Of a DNA stretch of 64,000 nt, positions 9,078 to 18,364 are shown in pieces. The DNA comes from Stieleria tagensis (GTDB lineage Bacteria > Planctomycetota > Planctomycetia > Pirellulales > Pirellulaceae): assembly GCF_024129865.1 (NCBI RefSeq), contig NZ_JAMYFE010000033.1, forward strand, positions 217,241-281,240. Direction: 5' to 3'. Position 1 is the first letter of the stretch. Every line of letters begins with the position of its first letter. The notes below the pieces were generated by a model, which worked only from the letters and a program-made list of their open reading frames with translations, was not told the origin of the DNA and searched no databases. The position numbers and the translations under genes were made by a program.

Positions 9078-9290
9078 TGCAGTCGACGGTCAACACGAGG
9101 GCATCAAGTTCCGTTAGCTTTTTGTCTGCCGGATTGATTTGTAAGGCGTGTTGGAACATCAATTGGCAGTGTTTCCCGTAGCTGCGCCCGCCAGGGCCGT
9201 GGACCGACTGAACCTTCGCCGGCCCAGCTTCGGCACTTCCTGGTCCAACGATCCTTGGATATCCGCCGCTGCCCCTGACGGAACCTTGCC

Positions 9291-10259
9291 ATGACGTGTC
9301 TGCATCCATTTCGATTGTTGTTGTTTTTTTTGCTGCCCTTTGCGGGGCTGACCGTGTCGGCCGACGAACCGTCTGTTGCAACCGCCCGTCAATATCGAAT
9401 CGCCCCCCAGACGCCGCAACAACTTCGTGCCCTGCTGCATTTCAGCGACCATGCCCTGCCGATTGTCAGCGCTCATCGCGGTGGTGCCGGACCGGGCTAC
9501 CCGGAGAACTGTATCGCGACGTTCGAGCACACTGTGTCCACGACGTTTTCAATGTTGGAAATCGATCCGCGCATGACCAAAGACGGTGAAATCGTTTTGC
9601 ACCACGATGCCACATTGGACCGGACGACAACGGGAACCGGAAAATTGTCGGATAAAACACTGCGGGAACTCAAACAATTGAGACTCAAAGACAGTGAGGG
9701 CAACGTCACCGAGTATCAGATACCGACACTCGATGAAGCCTTGCAGTGGGCCAAGGGCAAAACCGTGCTGGTGCTGGATCAAAAAGATGTCTCGTTGGAA
9801 CAACGCGTGGCAAAGATCACCCAGCATCATGCCGAAGCCTATGCGATGTTGATCGTCAGTCGCTTCGCCGATGTCCAGACCTGCTACTCGCTCAACAAGG
9901 ACATCATGATGGAAGTGATGATCCCAAACCACGAAAAAATTGCTGCGTTTGAAACCATCGGCGTTCCATGGGAAAACGTGATCGCGTTTGTGGGACATGT
10001 TCCGCCGCAGGATCGCTCGCTGTATGACGCGGTGCATAGCAAGGGTGCGTTGACCATGGTCGGCACCTCTCGCAACTTGGATCAACAATTCGCTGAACGG
10101 GCGCAAGCAGATTCGAATTCACTGCAATTCGACTACCAAACGCTGCTCCAGCGCGGTGCGGACATCATCGAAACCGATCTGCCACGGCAGGTCGGTCCGC
10201 TGTTGTTCGAATCAAATCTGCAAAGCGATCCGGGGTTAACGTCCTTGCAGATTGATTAG
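9291..10259 (+). CDS. Exported glycerophosphodiester phosphodiesterase
   Basis: This enzyme hydrolyses glycerophosphodiesters to glycerol-3-phosphate and an alcohol, supplying phosphate and carbon from lipid head groups. Residues 1-24 form a classical signal peptide (hydrophobic core LLLFFLLPFAGL, cleavage after VSA), so it acts outside the cytoplasm. The GDPD TIM barrel follows, with AHRGG (His62, Arg63), PEN (Glu72), EIDPRMTKDG (Glu90, Asp92) and HHDATLDRTT (second catalytic His). The barrel closes with GADIIETDLP near residue 295. At 322 residues the length is normal. It converges on thrS, leaving only 27 bases between the stops. Start is ATG at 9291. Confidence 0.92.
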   Translation: MTCLHPFRLLLFFLLPFAGLTVSADEPSVATARQYRIAPQTPQQLRALLHFSDHALPIVSAHRGGAGPGYPENCIATFEHTVSTTFSMLEIDPRMTKDGEIVLHHDATLDRTTTGTGKLSDKTLRELKQLRLKDSEGNVTEYQIPTLDEALQWAKGKTVLVLDQKDVSLEQRVAKITQHHAEAYAMLIVSRFADVQTCYSLNKDIMMEVMIPNHEKIAAFETIGVPWENVIAFVGHVPPQDRSLYDAVHSKGALTMVGTSRNLDQQFAERAQADSNSLQFDYQTLLQRGADIIETDLPRQVGPLLFESNLQSDPGLTSLQID

Positions 10260-10286
10260 TCACATCCGGGCTCGGGGACAGGCCGG

Positions 10287-12512
10287 CTACAGTTGACTGG
10301 TGACGGCTTGGCGGACGACTCGGTTTTCGACTTCTTCGGTCAGCCGGGCAATGGCTTGTGCCACCGGCATAGACCCGAGGTCTCCATCGATTCGGTCTCG
10401 CAGCGCGATCTGCCCGGTTTCGGCTTCTTTGGGGCCGACGACGGCCATGTAGTTGACCAAATCCAATTGGGCGTTGCGGATTTTTGCCTGCACCTTGCCG
10501 CCACTGGAATCCACCGTGACTTTCAATCCGGCTTCGTCGAGTTGCTTGGCGACCGCAACGGCGTAGTCCAGTGATTTGTCGCTTAGCGGCAGCACACGAA
10601 CCTGTTCCGGCGACAACCACATTGGGAACGCGCCGGCGAAGTGTTCGATCAGCATGCCGACAAAACGTTCGAGTGAACCGAACGGTGCACGGTGAATCAT
10701 GACCGGGCGATGCGCCGCGTTGTCTTTGCCGTTGTATTCCAGTTTGAATCGCTCGGGCAGGTTGTAATCCAATTGCACTGTTCCCAGTTGCCAGGAACGA
10801 CCGATGCAATCGCGAACCATGAAGTCGGCTTTGGGGCCATAAAATGCGGCCTCGCCCGGTTCTTCATTAAAGTCCATCCCGCTTTGTTCCAAGACGCCAC
10901 GCAGTGAACCTTCGGCGCTGTCCCATTGTTGTTCGCTGCCGACATACTTGCTGCTATCGGGATCGCGCAGCGACAGTTGCACGCGATAGTCATCCAGACC
11001 CACGCTCTTGAGCACGAACTGGGTCAATTCGATGGTGGCACGGAATTCCTGTTCAACCTGGTCTTGAGTACAGAAAATGTGCGCGTCGTCTTGGGTCAAT
11101 CCTCGGACCCGCAGCATGCCGTTGAGTTCGCCGGTTTGCTCGTGCCGATAGACAGTTCCGAATTCGAACAATCGCAGTGGCAATTGGCGATAGGAGCGCG
11201 CCTGGGCTTTGAAAATATGGCAGTGATGGGGACAGTTCATCGGTCGTAGCAAATAGCGCTCGTTAACCATTTGCCAGTCGTGCAGGACCTCGCGTTTTTG
11301 GTCTGCCGACATCGACGGTTTGTAGTTTGGCAATTCGACGCCCAGAACTTCGACCGCCGCCATCAACTTGTCTTCGCCATCGGCGTCGATCGTGCCGGTT
11401 TCGAGACGGTTGCTCCAGCTATCCAAAAGAGCGCCGACCTCGCTGCCGAACAAGGGCGGGAATTGGCTGTCGCGGTAATAGGGAAAGTGGCCACTGGTTT
11501 CGTACAATTCCACCCGCCCGATATGCGGGCTGTAGACCGGGTCGTACCCGCGGCTGAGCAACTCGCGCCGCAAGAAGTCTTCCAATGTGACACGTACGCG
11601 TGCCCCTTTGGGTAACCACAGGCACAGGCCTTGCCCGACTTCGGGGTTGATTGCAAACAACCCATGTTGTTTGCCCAACACACGATGATCCCGCCGTTTG
11701 GCTTCTTCGATTTGTTCCAAATAGGCCTTTAGTTCTTTCTTGTCAAAGAACGCGGTGCCGTACAGCCGTTGCAGCGGCCGATTGGCGGTGTCACCTTTCC
11801 AATGCGACCCGGCGATACTCATCAGTTTGATCGCTTTGATCTTGCCGGCATCGGGGATGTGTGGGCCACGGCACAGGTCAACGAATTCGCCTTGGCGATA
11901 GAAACTGACCGTGGATTGATCCGCCAGCCCGGTGTCGATGTGTTCGACCTTTAGATCTTGGTCCAGGTCATCGCACAGCTTTCTGGCTTCGTTGCGGTCG
12001 AGCAGAAAGCGTTCGAACGGTTCTTTCTGTTTGATAATCGATTTGATTTCCGCTTCGATTTTAGGGAAATCGTCTTCGCTGATCGGGGTATCCAGATCGA
12101 AATCGTAATAGAACCCGCCTTCGGTGGTGGGGCCAAAGGCGAGGGAAACGCCGTCATACAGTCGCATCACCGCCCGCGCCATCACGTGGGCCGCAGAGTG
12201 CCGCAGCACGTCCAACGCCTCGCCATCGCGGCTGGTCAACAATCGCAGCGAGAGCGCCGCGTCGCCGTCGTCACTTTCGGTCGCGTTTGCCAATTCGCCC
12301 AGCGGTCGGTCGGCGTCGACGACACGCCCATCGACCTCCGCGGCAATCACGCTGCGGGCCAGCCCTTCGCTGATTCCGCTGGCAATGTCCATCGACGTGA
12401 TGTGCCCGGGGTGTTGGTGCAGGGTGCCGTCAGGCAATCGCACGGTGACGGGGTGCAGCGGGCTGGCGTCAGACGCGTCGGAAGAAACCGGGCCGGGAGG
12501 CGATTGGCTCAT
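10287..12512 (-). CDS. thrS: Threonyl-tRNA synthetase, with large insertion
   Basis: This essential enzyme charges tRNA-Thr with threonine. Domains in order: TGS (about 20-90), the editing domain with HSAAH (His105/His109), a class II catalytic core with [17 protein letters not shown] and [15 protein letters not shown], zinc-site region [11 protein letters not shown], and a C-terminal anticodon-binding domain (about 635-735). The usual bacterial length is about 640. Here it is 741, partly from about 75 extra residues (roughly 345-418) between [10 protein letters not shown] and the MNCPHHC motif. Start is ATG at 12512. I see no T-box leader upstream. The infC-rpmI-rplT genes that often follow thrS are absent. 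Confidence 0.96.
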   Translation of the reverse strand: MSQSPPGPVSSDASDASPLHPVTVRLPDGTLHQHPGHITSMDIASGISEGLARSVIAAEVDGRVVDADRPLGELANATESDDGDAALSLRLLTSRDGEALDVLRHSAAHVMARAVMRLYDGVSLAFGPTTEGGFYYDFDLDTPISEDDFPKIEAEIKSIIKQKEPFERFLLDRNEARKLCDDLDQDLKVEHIDTGLADQSTVSFYRQGEFVDLCRGPHIPDAGKIKAIKLMSIAGSHWKGDTANRPLQRLYGTAFFDKKELKAYLEQIEEAKRRDHRVLGKQHGLFAINPEVGQGLCLWLPKGARVRVTLEDFLRRELLSRGYDPVYSPHIGRVELYETSGHFPYYRDSQFPPLFGSEVGALLDSWSNRLETGTIDADGEDKLMAAVEVLGVELPNYKPSMSADQKREVLHDWQMVNERYLLRPMNCPHHCHIFKAQARSYRQLPLRLFEFGTVYRHEQTGELNGMLRVRGLTQDDAHIFCTQDQVEQEFRATIELTQFVLKSVGLDDYRVQLSLRDPDSSKYVGSEQQWDSAEGSLRGVLEQSGMDFNEEPGEAAFYGPKADFMVRDCIGRSWQLGTVQLDYNLPERFKLEYNGKDNAAHRPVMIHRAPFGSLERFVGMLIEHFAGAFPMWLSPEQVRVLPLSDKSLDYAVAVAKQLDEAGLKVTVDSSGGKVQAKIRNAQLDLVNYMAVVGPKEAETGQIALRDRIDGDLGSMPVAQAIARLTEEVENRVVRQAVTSQL

Positions 12513-12754
12513 TATCGTTCAGTTTGAAATCCAAGGGTTCGGCGGCACCCTCCAAACGAAAGAGGGCGACCAGAGCGAAAGAATGATGGCGACCAGGATA
12601 CAGCGTCAATCCCTTTTTGCACTTCCCCAGTGTCTGGACGCAACAATCTGCCCGTTCCGATCGCACAAACTGGCAACAACCTCGCTGGGCAGACGTGATA
12701 TACTGGACACACCTCTTCTTTTTTCGTTCACCCTCTGTGTCGTAATTTCCAGCG
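12513..12754. promoter_or_regulatory. Divergent thrS / kinase intergenic region
   Basis: These 242 bases must hold the start signals for thrS (minus) and the Ser/Thr kinase (plus). A TATACT hexamer at 12699-12704 is a possible -10 element for the kinase, but no good -35 box lies at the right distance. I see no specifier stem-loop or antiterminator that would indicate a T-box for thrS. Confidence 0.25.
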
Positions 12755-15586
12755 ATGGCGTCCGCCGACACCAAACACGACTTTCTCGATCCACCAACAG
12801 TCGCTGACGGTGATCAGCAACAGTTGGGAACGCTGGGCCATTATCGGGTGATCCGAGAACTGGGCAAAGGCGGCATGGGATTCGTGTTTTTAGCCGAAGA
12901 CACGCGACTCAAGCGTGCCGTCGCCCTCAAGGTGATGAACCAGAAAATCGCTGCGACCCCCGGCAGCCGCAAACGGTTCATTAGCGAAGCCCGCTCGATG
13001 GCTGCCGTGCACCACGACAACGTGGCGACGATTTTCGAAGTCGGTGAGCATAAGGGCACTCCCTACATGGCCATGGAGCTGCTCGAGGGTGCCACATTGG
13101 AGGATTTGAAGGATCGCAAGGAAAAGCCGGAATTCCAGGAATTGATCGGCTACGCCCGCGATATCGCACGCGGTTTGGCCGCCGCCCACGCTCAAGGCAT
13201 CGTTCACCGCGATATCAAACCCGCCAACATTTGGTTGGATACGAAAACCAACCGGATCAAAATTCTCGATTTTGGACTGGCTCTGGCGCAAACTCCTGTC
13301 GACCAACTGTCCGGCCGTGGTGCCGTGGTCGGTACCCCCGGCTACCTGTCGCCCGAACAAGCACGCAGCGAACCGCTGGACGATCGCAGCGATTTGTATT
13401 CGGCCGGCGTCGTGCTGTACGAACTGGCCACCGGCGCATTGCCGCTGAAATCCAAGACAGTCGCCGAGCAGTTGATCGCGATCCTGGTCCACGCCCCCAA
13501 ACCGCTCCGTGAGCGGAACGAGAAAATTCCACAACCGTTGGCGGACCTGATCCACCGATTGATGGCCAAGGAACCGCGTGACCGCGTCGCCAGCGCCGCA
13601 TTGCTGGAATCGGAGTTGGACCGGGTGGCGGTCGAATGTGAATCGAAATCGGAAATGGCCCAGGCGATCAATCAATTGCAACTGGGGCTGGAACAGGCAG
13701 TCAAAAAACGAGATTCTGGCGACAGCGGCGTGGATTCAATCGACTCCGGCCAATCGCCGCCGAATCCGTTCGAATCGCTGCCTGATGTGTTGCCCACAAC
13801 GGCCGCGCTGCCCAGCCCCTCCGGCGTTCATTCGCTCGGCGCAGCGGTGGGGCCCACCGCATCCGCAACGGGTTCGTCCGCTACCCGTTCTCTACCTGGC
13901 GCGAGTGCCGCCGCCGGCCGACAACCCAGCAAACAGACGGTTCCCGCCGGTGAGAGTTCCAAAGGGCTGTGGATCGCGATCGGAGTTGTCGTGGCGCTGC
14001 TGTTGGCGCTGATCCCAGCGGTCGTTTACTGGAGCACGACCAGTGCCATCGCACGCCAGCAAGACGGCGCAGCGGTGGTCGTCTCCGATCGAAACTCGGA
14101 TTCGGGGGCCTCCCAGTCAAACAACAACAGTCCGAATATCGCCCCCAAAGCACCGTCAAAAGCTCCGGCAAAAACGCCCAAGCCGAAAACCCCGTCGCAG
14201 CCGGCGGCGCCCGCCCCGCCGGCCGACGAAGCGGAGGTTTTGGTGACCAAAGTGACGGCCAAATCCATTACCGACATCGCACCGGCCGGCGCGACTTGGA
14301 TCGTCAACAAAGATCACTACAACGGCTCGTTCGAACAAACCGAACCGGCGGCCGATGAAACGGTAATTCCCGGCTGGACGATGCGTCGCAGCGGCCCCGA
14401 CGCCGGTTGGAAAACGACCCCCAAATCCAAACGCCCCAACGACAAAACACACGCCTATGCCGGTGCCAAAAGTGAACTCGTCGTGACCAGCGAAACGCTC
14501 AACCACGCCGCCAATGAGGGAGATGTTTTTCGTGTCGGAGCCAGCATCGGTGGCGAAGGCCCGGGCATGACGGATTATCAGGTTGTGCTCGGTTTCCGCG
14601 ACGATTTCGGGCCGCCGTTGCGATACCAATTGGCGGCCGTTGCCAACAATGTCCCATGGAATGCCAACCGTCCCAAGCGATTGCAATACGAGTACACCGC
14701 CGATGCGACGGTAGCCGGCAAACGACCGTTTGTTGAATTGACCGTTTCCAACAAAAAACGGATTCGGAAACGAGCGATGTTGGACGACATCGAGGTCACG
14801 GTTGAGCCGGCCGCCAAACAGTCGCCCAAATCTGTTCCCGGTCCTGATCGCACGACCGAAATGGCCGACGCCCAACCGCGTCCTGACTCCACCCCCATGC
14901 CGGCCGATCCCGATCCGATCGAGCCTGCGAAATCGAATGCGGTCGCGCCGAATAGCCCGCCGATCAGCACTCATCAAGTCACCGTTTCCACCGCGGAAGA
15001 GGGCGGTGCCGATGCCACGGTCAAACGCGGTGCCAGCAGCAATGACCCGTTGGGCGAAAAACCCGTGCTGGCAATCCAAACTCGAAACGACAGCCAAATC
15101 CAGCACATCTATCTGCGGTTTCCGATGGAATCGGCTCGCGGTGAAGGATCCGGCCTGGGCAATTCCGGCCAACCTCGCAATGGCCGCAACCAAAACAACA
15201 AAAAAACCAACCCGCTGGACTTGGCGTCAGCGACTTTGAAACTGGTCTACCTGGTTGCTGATCGCCCCAGCGGCGTGGTGGTACGGGTCTATGGATTGGA
15301 TCAGCCGGTCAGCGACGTCTGGCCAGAAGAAAAAATTGTCTGGAGCAATTCGCTGTCAACCAAAGGGTTGGACTCGTTACCGCTGCTCGCCGAACAGGCA
15401 ACCGACTCCGACAGTGCGACCCTGGAGATCTCCAGCCCCAAACTCGCAGAATTCTTATCCGCTGCGAAACAACGCACCGTCACGCTGATCTTGACGGCCG
15501 TTGATGGCAGTCATCTGCTGACATTTGGGGCCAAAGAGGACAGCCAACTCGAGCCACCCACGTTGCTGCTTGAGATCAAGGATTAG
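12755..15586 (+). CDS. Transmembrane Ser/Thr protein kinase with CBM-like and DNRLRE-type tail
   Basis: A PknB-type kinase fills residues 30-290: the Gly loop LGKGGMGFVF, Lys59 in VALKVM, Glu78, catalytic HRDIKPAN (Asp153) and DFG (172-174) are all intact. A Pro/Ser/Ala-rich juxtamembrane stretch leads to one membrane helix (about 404-426). Outside lie a Pro/Lys-rich linker, a beta-rich module beginning NGSFEQTEP (about 525-680, like carbohydrate-binding domains), and a final module (about 740-943) with YLRFPMES, KLVYLVAD and VWPEEKIVW. The last resembles the DNRLRE (CBM96-like) family. The layout suggests a receptor kinase that senses a surface glycan or cell-wall feature, which is inference. 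Start is ATG 12755. Confidence 0.88.
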   Translation: MASADTKHDFLDPPTVADGDQQQLGTLGHYRVIRELGKGGMGFVFLAEDTRLKRAVALKVMNQKIAATPGSRKRFISEARSMAAVHHDNVATIFEVGEHKGTPYMAMELLEGATLEDLKDRKEKPEFQELIGYARDIARGLAAAHAQGIVHRDIKPANIWLDTKTNRIKILDFGLALAQTPVDQLSGRGAVVGTPGYLSPEQARSEPLDDRSDLYSAGVVLYELATGALPLKSKTVAEQLIAILVHAPKPLRERNEKIPQPLADLIHRLMAKEPRDRVASAALLESELDRVAVECESKSEMAQAINQLQLGLEQAVKKRDSGDSGVDSIDSGQSPPNPFESLPDVLPTTAALPSPSGVHSLGAAVGPTASATGSSATRSLPGASAAAGRQPSKQTVPAGESSKGLWIAIGVVVALLLALIPAVVYWSTTSAIARQQDGAAVVVSDRNSDSGASQSNNNSPNIAPKAPSKAPAKTPKPKTPSQPAAPAPPADEAEVLVTKVTAKSITDIAPAGATWIVNKDHYNGSFEQTEPAADETVIPGWTMRRSGPDAGWKTTPKSKRPNDKTHAYAGAKSELVVTSETLNHAANEGDVFRVGASIGGEGPGMTDYQVVLGFRDDFGPPLRYQLAAVANNVPWNANRPKRLQYEYTADATVAGKRPFVELTVSNKKRIRKRAMLDDIEVTVEPAAKQSPKSVPGPDRTTEMADAQPRPDSTPMPADPDPIEPAKSNAVAPNSPPISTHQVTVSTAEEGGADATVKRGASSNDPLGEKPVLAIQTRNDSQIQHIYLRFPMESARGEGSGLGNSGQPRNGRNQNNKKTNPLDLASATLKLVYLVADRPSGVVVRVYGLDQPVSDVWPEEKIVWSNSLSTKGLDSLPLLAEQATDSDSATLEISSPKLAEFLSAAKQRTVTLILTAVDGSHLLTFGAKEDSQLEPPTLLLEIKD

Positions 15587-15665
15587 TCGAACGCGCATCT
15601 TCGACGGCGCTGGTGTGGAGGATTTATTCGACTCGGGTGGAGGCCAGCGACGGCGTGCCAGTCAC

Positions 15666-18035
15666 TTAGGAGTCTGATTCGTCTTGTCGTGCAACAGCGA
15701 CTTGCCGCTTCGCTTTTGCTTTGCCGTTGACCGTACGGCCATTGCGTCCTGACGATCGCGTGTAATCACTATCGTAGTATCCGCTGTAGCCGCCGGCGCC
15801 ATCGAACTTGCTTCCCGCACCAAAGGCGTTGAGCATCCAGCCGACGAAATTTCCGCCCGATTCGTGGATCCGCCGCATCGTGTTGAGCACTTCGTCGCGA
15901 CGAGCACGCGAGACGCGTACGACCAAAACGCTGCCGTCCAAGCGTGGCAAGACGACGACCGGATCAGACACCGCCAAGACCGGCGGCAAATCGACCAAGA
16001 TCACACTGAACTGGGTCTTCAACTGATCCAGAATCTCGTCAAAGCGATCTGACTGTAGCAATTCCGCAGGCACCTTGGTGGTCGACCCGGCAGTGATCAC
16101 CGACACGTTCTCAATCGAAGTCGGTTTGATGGCTTCTTCGATTGACAACTTGTTTTCGAGCAAGTCGCACAGGCCGTCGTCTTTCTTGACACTGAAATAT
16201 CGGTGCGCGGTGGGGCGACGCAGGTCCGCGTCAATCACCAAGACCTTCAAATCCACTTGCGCGAATGAGACCGCAAAGTTCGACATGATCGTCGACTTGC
16301 CATCGCCCTGCATCGGGCTGGTGAAGCCGATGGTTTTTAGTTTGCCGGATTTGATATCCAATAACATCATCGTCCGGCCCAGGCGAAACGCCTCGGCATC
16401 CGGTGACAACTCGGCGGAAATCAATCCTTCGATGCCACGATCGATCGACATCATTTTGCCGACGCGGCCCAAATTGGGCAGCCCGATCGCATCGTCCAAT
16501 TCGGCAGCCGATCGGAAACGGCTGTCTCGGACTTCCGATCCGAATGCAAACGCCAATCCGCTGCACAACCCCAACATCAATCCCGCGGCGCCACACAGCG
16601 GCAACTTGGGCCAAATGTGAAGCCCCAGACGTGGCACCTCTAGAAATTCATACAGATACCCGCTCAACCCACTCGCCGTATCCAGTTCGCGCAGTTGGGT
16701 CACAATGCCATCGAACAACGCTTCTTGACGCTCGATGTTTTTCTGCAACACCAAATCTCTCAGTTCATATTCGATCAATTCTTTGGCTTTCACTTCCGCA
16801 TCGTTCGACAGAAACTGGAGCTCCTTGCGTCGTTCGGCCGCGGCAGCCAAGTCATGCTGCAAAAATCCTGTGTAGGCCTTCAGCAGACCTTCCGGAGTCA
16901 ACGTCGTGTCGTCGAACAGCCCGTTGGGATTGGTCAAGTTCTGGTTGTCTTGCAAGAATTCTTTGACCAGTGCAATCTCACTTTCGATCTCTTGCACCTT
17001 AGGATGCCCGGGACCGAAAATCGCATTCAAACGCTGCTTCTCGCTACTCAACGTCAGCAAGTGAGTGAACTGGGTCCGCGCCTCTTCAACCTTTGCCGGC
17101 AGCGTCGAACGAAACTCGGCGGTGTTGGCTGAATTCATCTGTAGACCGGCAAACAATCCCAACCGTTCCAGTGACTCGCTATCGATCAATGCTAGTTTGT
17201 CCAGGTTATCGATCGGGTCGGTTGACTCGTCCAGTTCCTTCAACACCGAAATGACTCGATCCAGACGCGTCGTCAACGTCGACTCTTGGATGTCCAAGTC
17301 CAACATCTCGTCTTGCAGTCGACGGAATCGATCTTGATAGACGTTGCTGCTGCCTTCGCCCTGAAAGAACAGCGGTGCCTCCTGTCGGGCGCGCAACTGT
17401 TCCTGTTCGGCTTTGGCCAACGACGATTCGATGTCGCTTTTCGCTTCTTGCACCAATTCGTTGGCCCGACCCATCACCTGTTCGACCTGAGCCACGATGA
17501 ATTTTTCGTATTCTTTCATCACCGCCGTCAGAACCAACTGTGCGTCTTCGGGATCGGTATGGGAAAACGCGATGTTCAAACTCTGGGCGGTTTTGGCCGA
17601 ACCGGCACCGCCTTTGACCAAATCCAGATGTTCGATGACGTAGTCGGTCGAATCGGTTGTTTCGGTCAGATGCGGAGTGATGGAGTCCAGATTCGTCAGC
17701 CCGTTGGACTCCAGCGCCTTGCCGACGATCATTCGGCTGGAGATCAGCTCGATATGATTGGCCAGCGTGTCCTCTTCCACGACGCCGGTGCCCGTTCCGG
17801 CCGTAGCACCACTGTTGCCCAAGCCGGCGGTCCGCTCGGCGATCAGCAGTTTGGCATGGGACTGATACCAGTCGGGCGCATTGAGCGCATAGATCACACC
17901 TACCGCCAGACCCAGAATCGACAGCAATCCGATCAGCCACCGTTGGCGACTGACAATCTCCAAAATGTCCATGGTGTCGGAATCAGCCGACGCGGCGCGA
18001 CGTGTTTTTTTATTCGTTGACTTTGCCGATGGCAT
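15666..18035 (-). CDS. Wzc/CpsD-type polysaccharide biosynthesis tyrosine autokinase
   Basis: This is a bacterial tyrosine kinase that controls chain length and export of exo- or capsular polysaccharide. The N-terminus carries a Wzz-like region with a first membrane helix (about 33-50). A long coiled-coil periplasmic loop follows (about 190-430), then a second helix (about 478-502). The cytoplasmic kinase has Walker A (SPMQGDGKST, about 571-580), Walker A' (VLVIDADLRRPT) and Walker B (ILVDLPPVL). The C-terminus ends with the autophosphorylation tyrosine cluster YSGYYDSDY. It is thus the one-piece form seen in proteobacteria. No polymerase, flippase or glycosyltransferase gene lies next to it. 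Start is ATG 18035. It converges on the Ser/Thr kinase gene. Confidence 0.93.
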   Translation of the reverse strand: MPSAKSTNKKTRRAASADSDTMDILEIVSRQRWLIGLLSILGLAVGVIYALNAPDWYQSHAKLLIAERTAGLGNSGATAGTGTGVVEEDTLANHIELISSRMIVGKALESNGLTNLDSITPHLTETTDSTDYVIEHLDLVKGGAGSAKTAQSLNIAFSHTDPEDAQLVLTAVMKEYEKFIVAQVEQVMGRANELVQEAKSDIESSLAKAEQEQLRARQEAPLFFQGEGSSNVYQDRFRRLQDEMLDLDIQESTLTTRLDRVISVLKELDESTDPIDNLDKLALIDSESLERLGLFAGLQMNSANTAEFRSTLPAKVEEARTQFTHLLTLSSEKQRLNAIFGPGHPKVQEIESEIALVKEFLQDNQNLTNPNGLFDDTTLTPEGLLKAYTGFLQHDLAAAAERRKELQFLSNDAEVKAKELIEYELRDLVLQKNIERQEALFDGIVTQLRELDTASGLSGYLYEFLEVPRLGLHIWPKLPLCGAAGLMLGLCSGLAFAFGSEVRDSRFRSAAELDDAIGLPNLGRVGKMMSIDRGIEGLISAELSPDAEAFRLGRTMMLLDIKSGKLKTIGFTSPMQGDGKSTIMSNFAVSFAQVDLKVLVIDADLRRPTAHRYFSVKKDDGLCDLLENKLSIEEAIKPTSIENVSVITAGSTTKVPAELLQSDRFDEILDQLKTQFSVILVDLPPVLAVSDPVVVLPRLDGSVLVVRVSRARRDEVLNTMRRIHESGGNFVGWMLNAFGAGSKFDGAGGYSGYYDSDYTRSSGRNGRTVNGKAKAKRQVAVARQDESDS

Positions 18036-18364
18036 AGCAGCTATTCTCTTCGCAGAGGTTTCGAATCGGTTGGGTTCGACCGATCGCTCTGCAAGGGGGC
18101 TCGGGACAGAGGTGGTTGGCCGCGTATATTAGTTCCGATGCTGGAGCGGGCCGTCAAGCATCAAGGTGCGGTGGTACGGATTGCCACCGTTGTGGTCCAC
18201 CTGCGCACGTTAAAGCGACGTGGTAAAAGAAAAGGATATTCAGGGTCACTCGGATTTTGCGGAAAATCCGGCCAAAAACCTCACTCTCGCCTACATCTAC
18301 CTGAACAAGCGACACCCCATTCTTGGTCGCAAAAAGTCATTCCACTCTCAAGAAACGCTTTTCC
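18036..18364. other. Divergent intergenic region with inverted repeats
   Basis: This region lies between the tyrosine autokinase (minus) and bioA (plus). It holds two perfect inverted repeats, at 18169-18189 (arms CGGTGG/CCACCG) and 18251-18270 (arms CGGATTTT/AAAATCCG, 4-base loop). Both sit upstream of bioA and could be operators or RNA stems. I do not recognise a BirA operator. No protein gene is supported here. Confidence 0.45.

Noticed and set aside
12513..12754. T-box riboswitch upstream of thrS
   Set aside because: No specifier loop, T-box sequence or terminator/antiterminator pair could be drawn.
12890..13681. 263-codon minus-strand frame opposite the kinase domain
   Set aside because: Runs opposite an intact kinase catalytic domain and has no family signature.
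14156..15193. 345-codon minus-strand frame opposite the Ser/Thr kinase tail
   Set aside because: Arg/Gly/Phe-rich mirror composition typical of antisense of GC-rich coding DNA; no motif.
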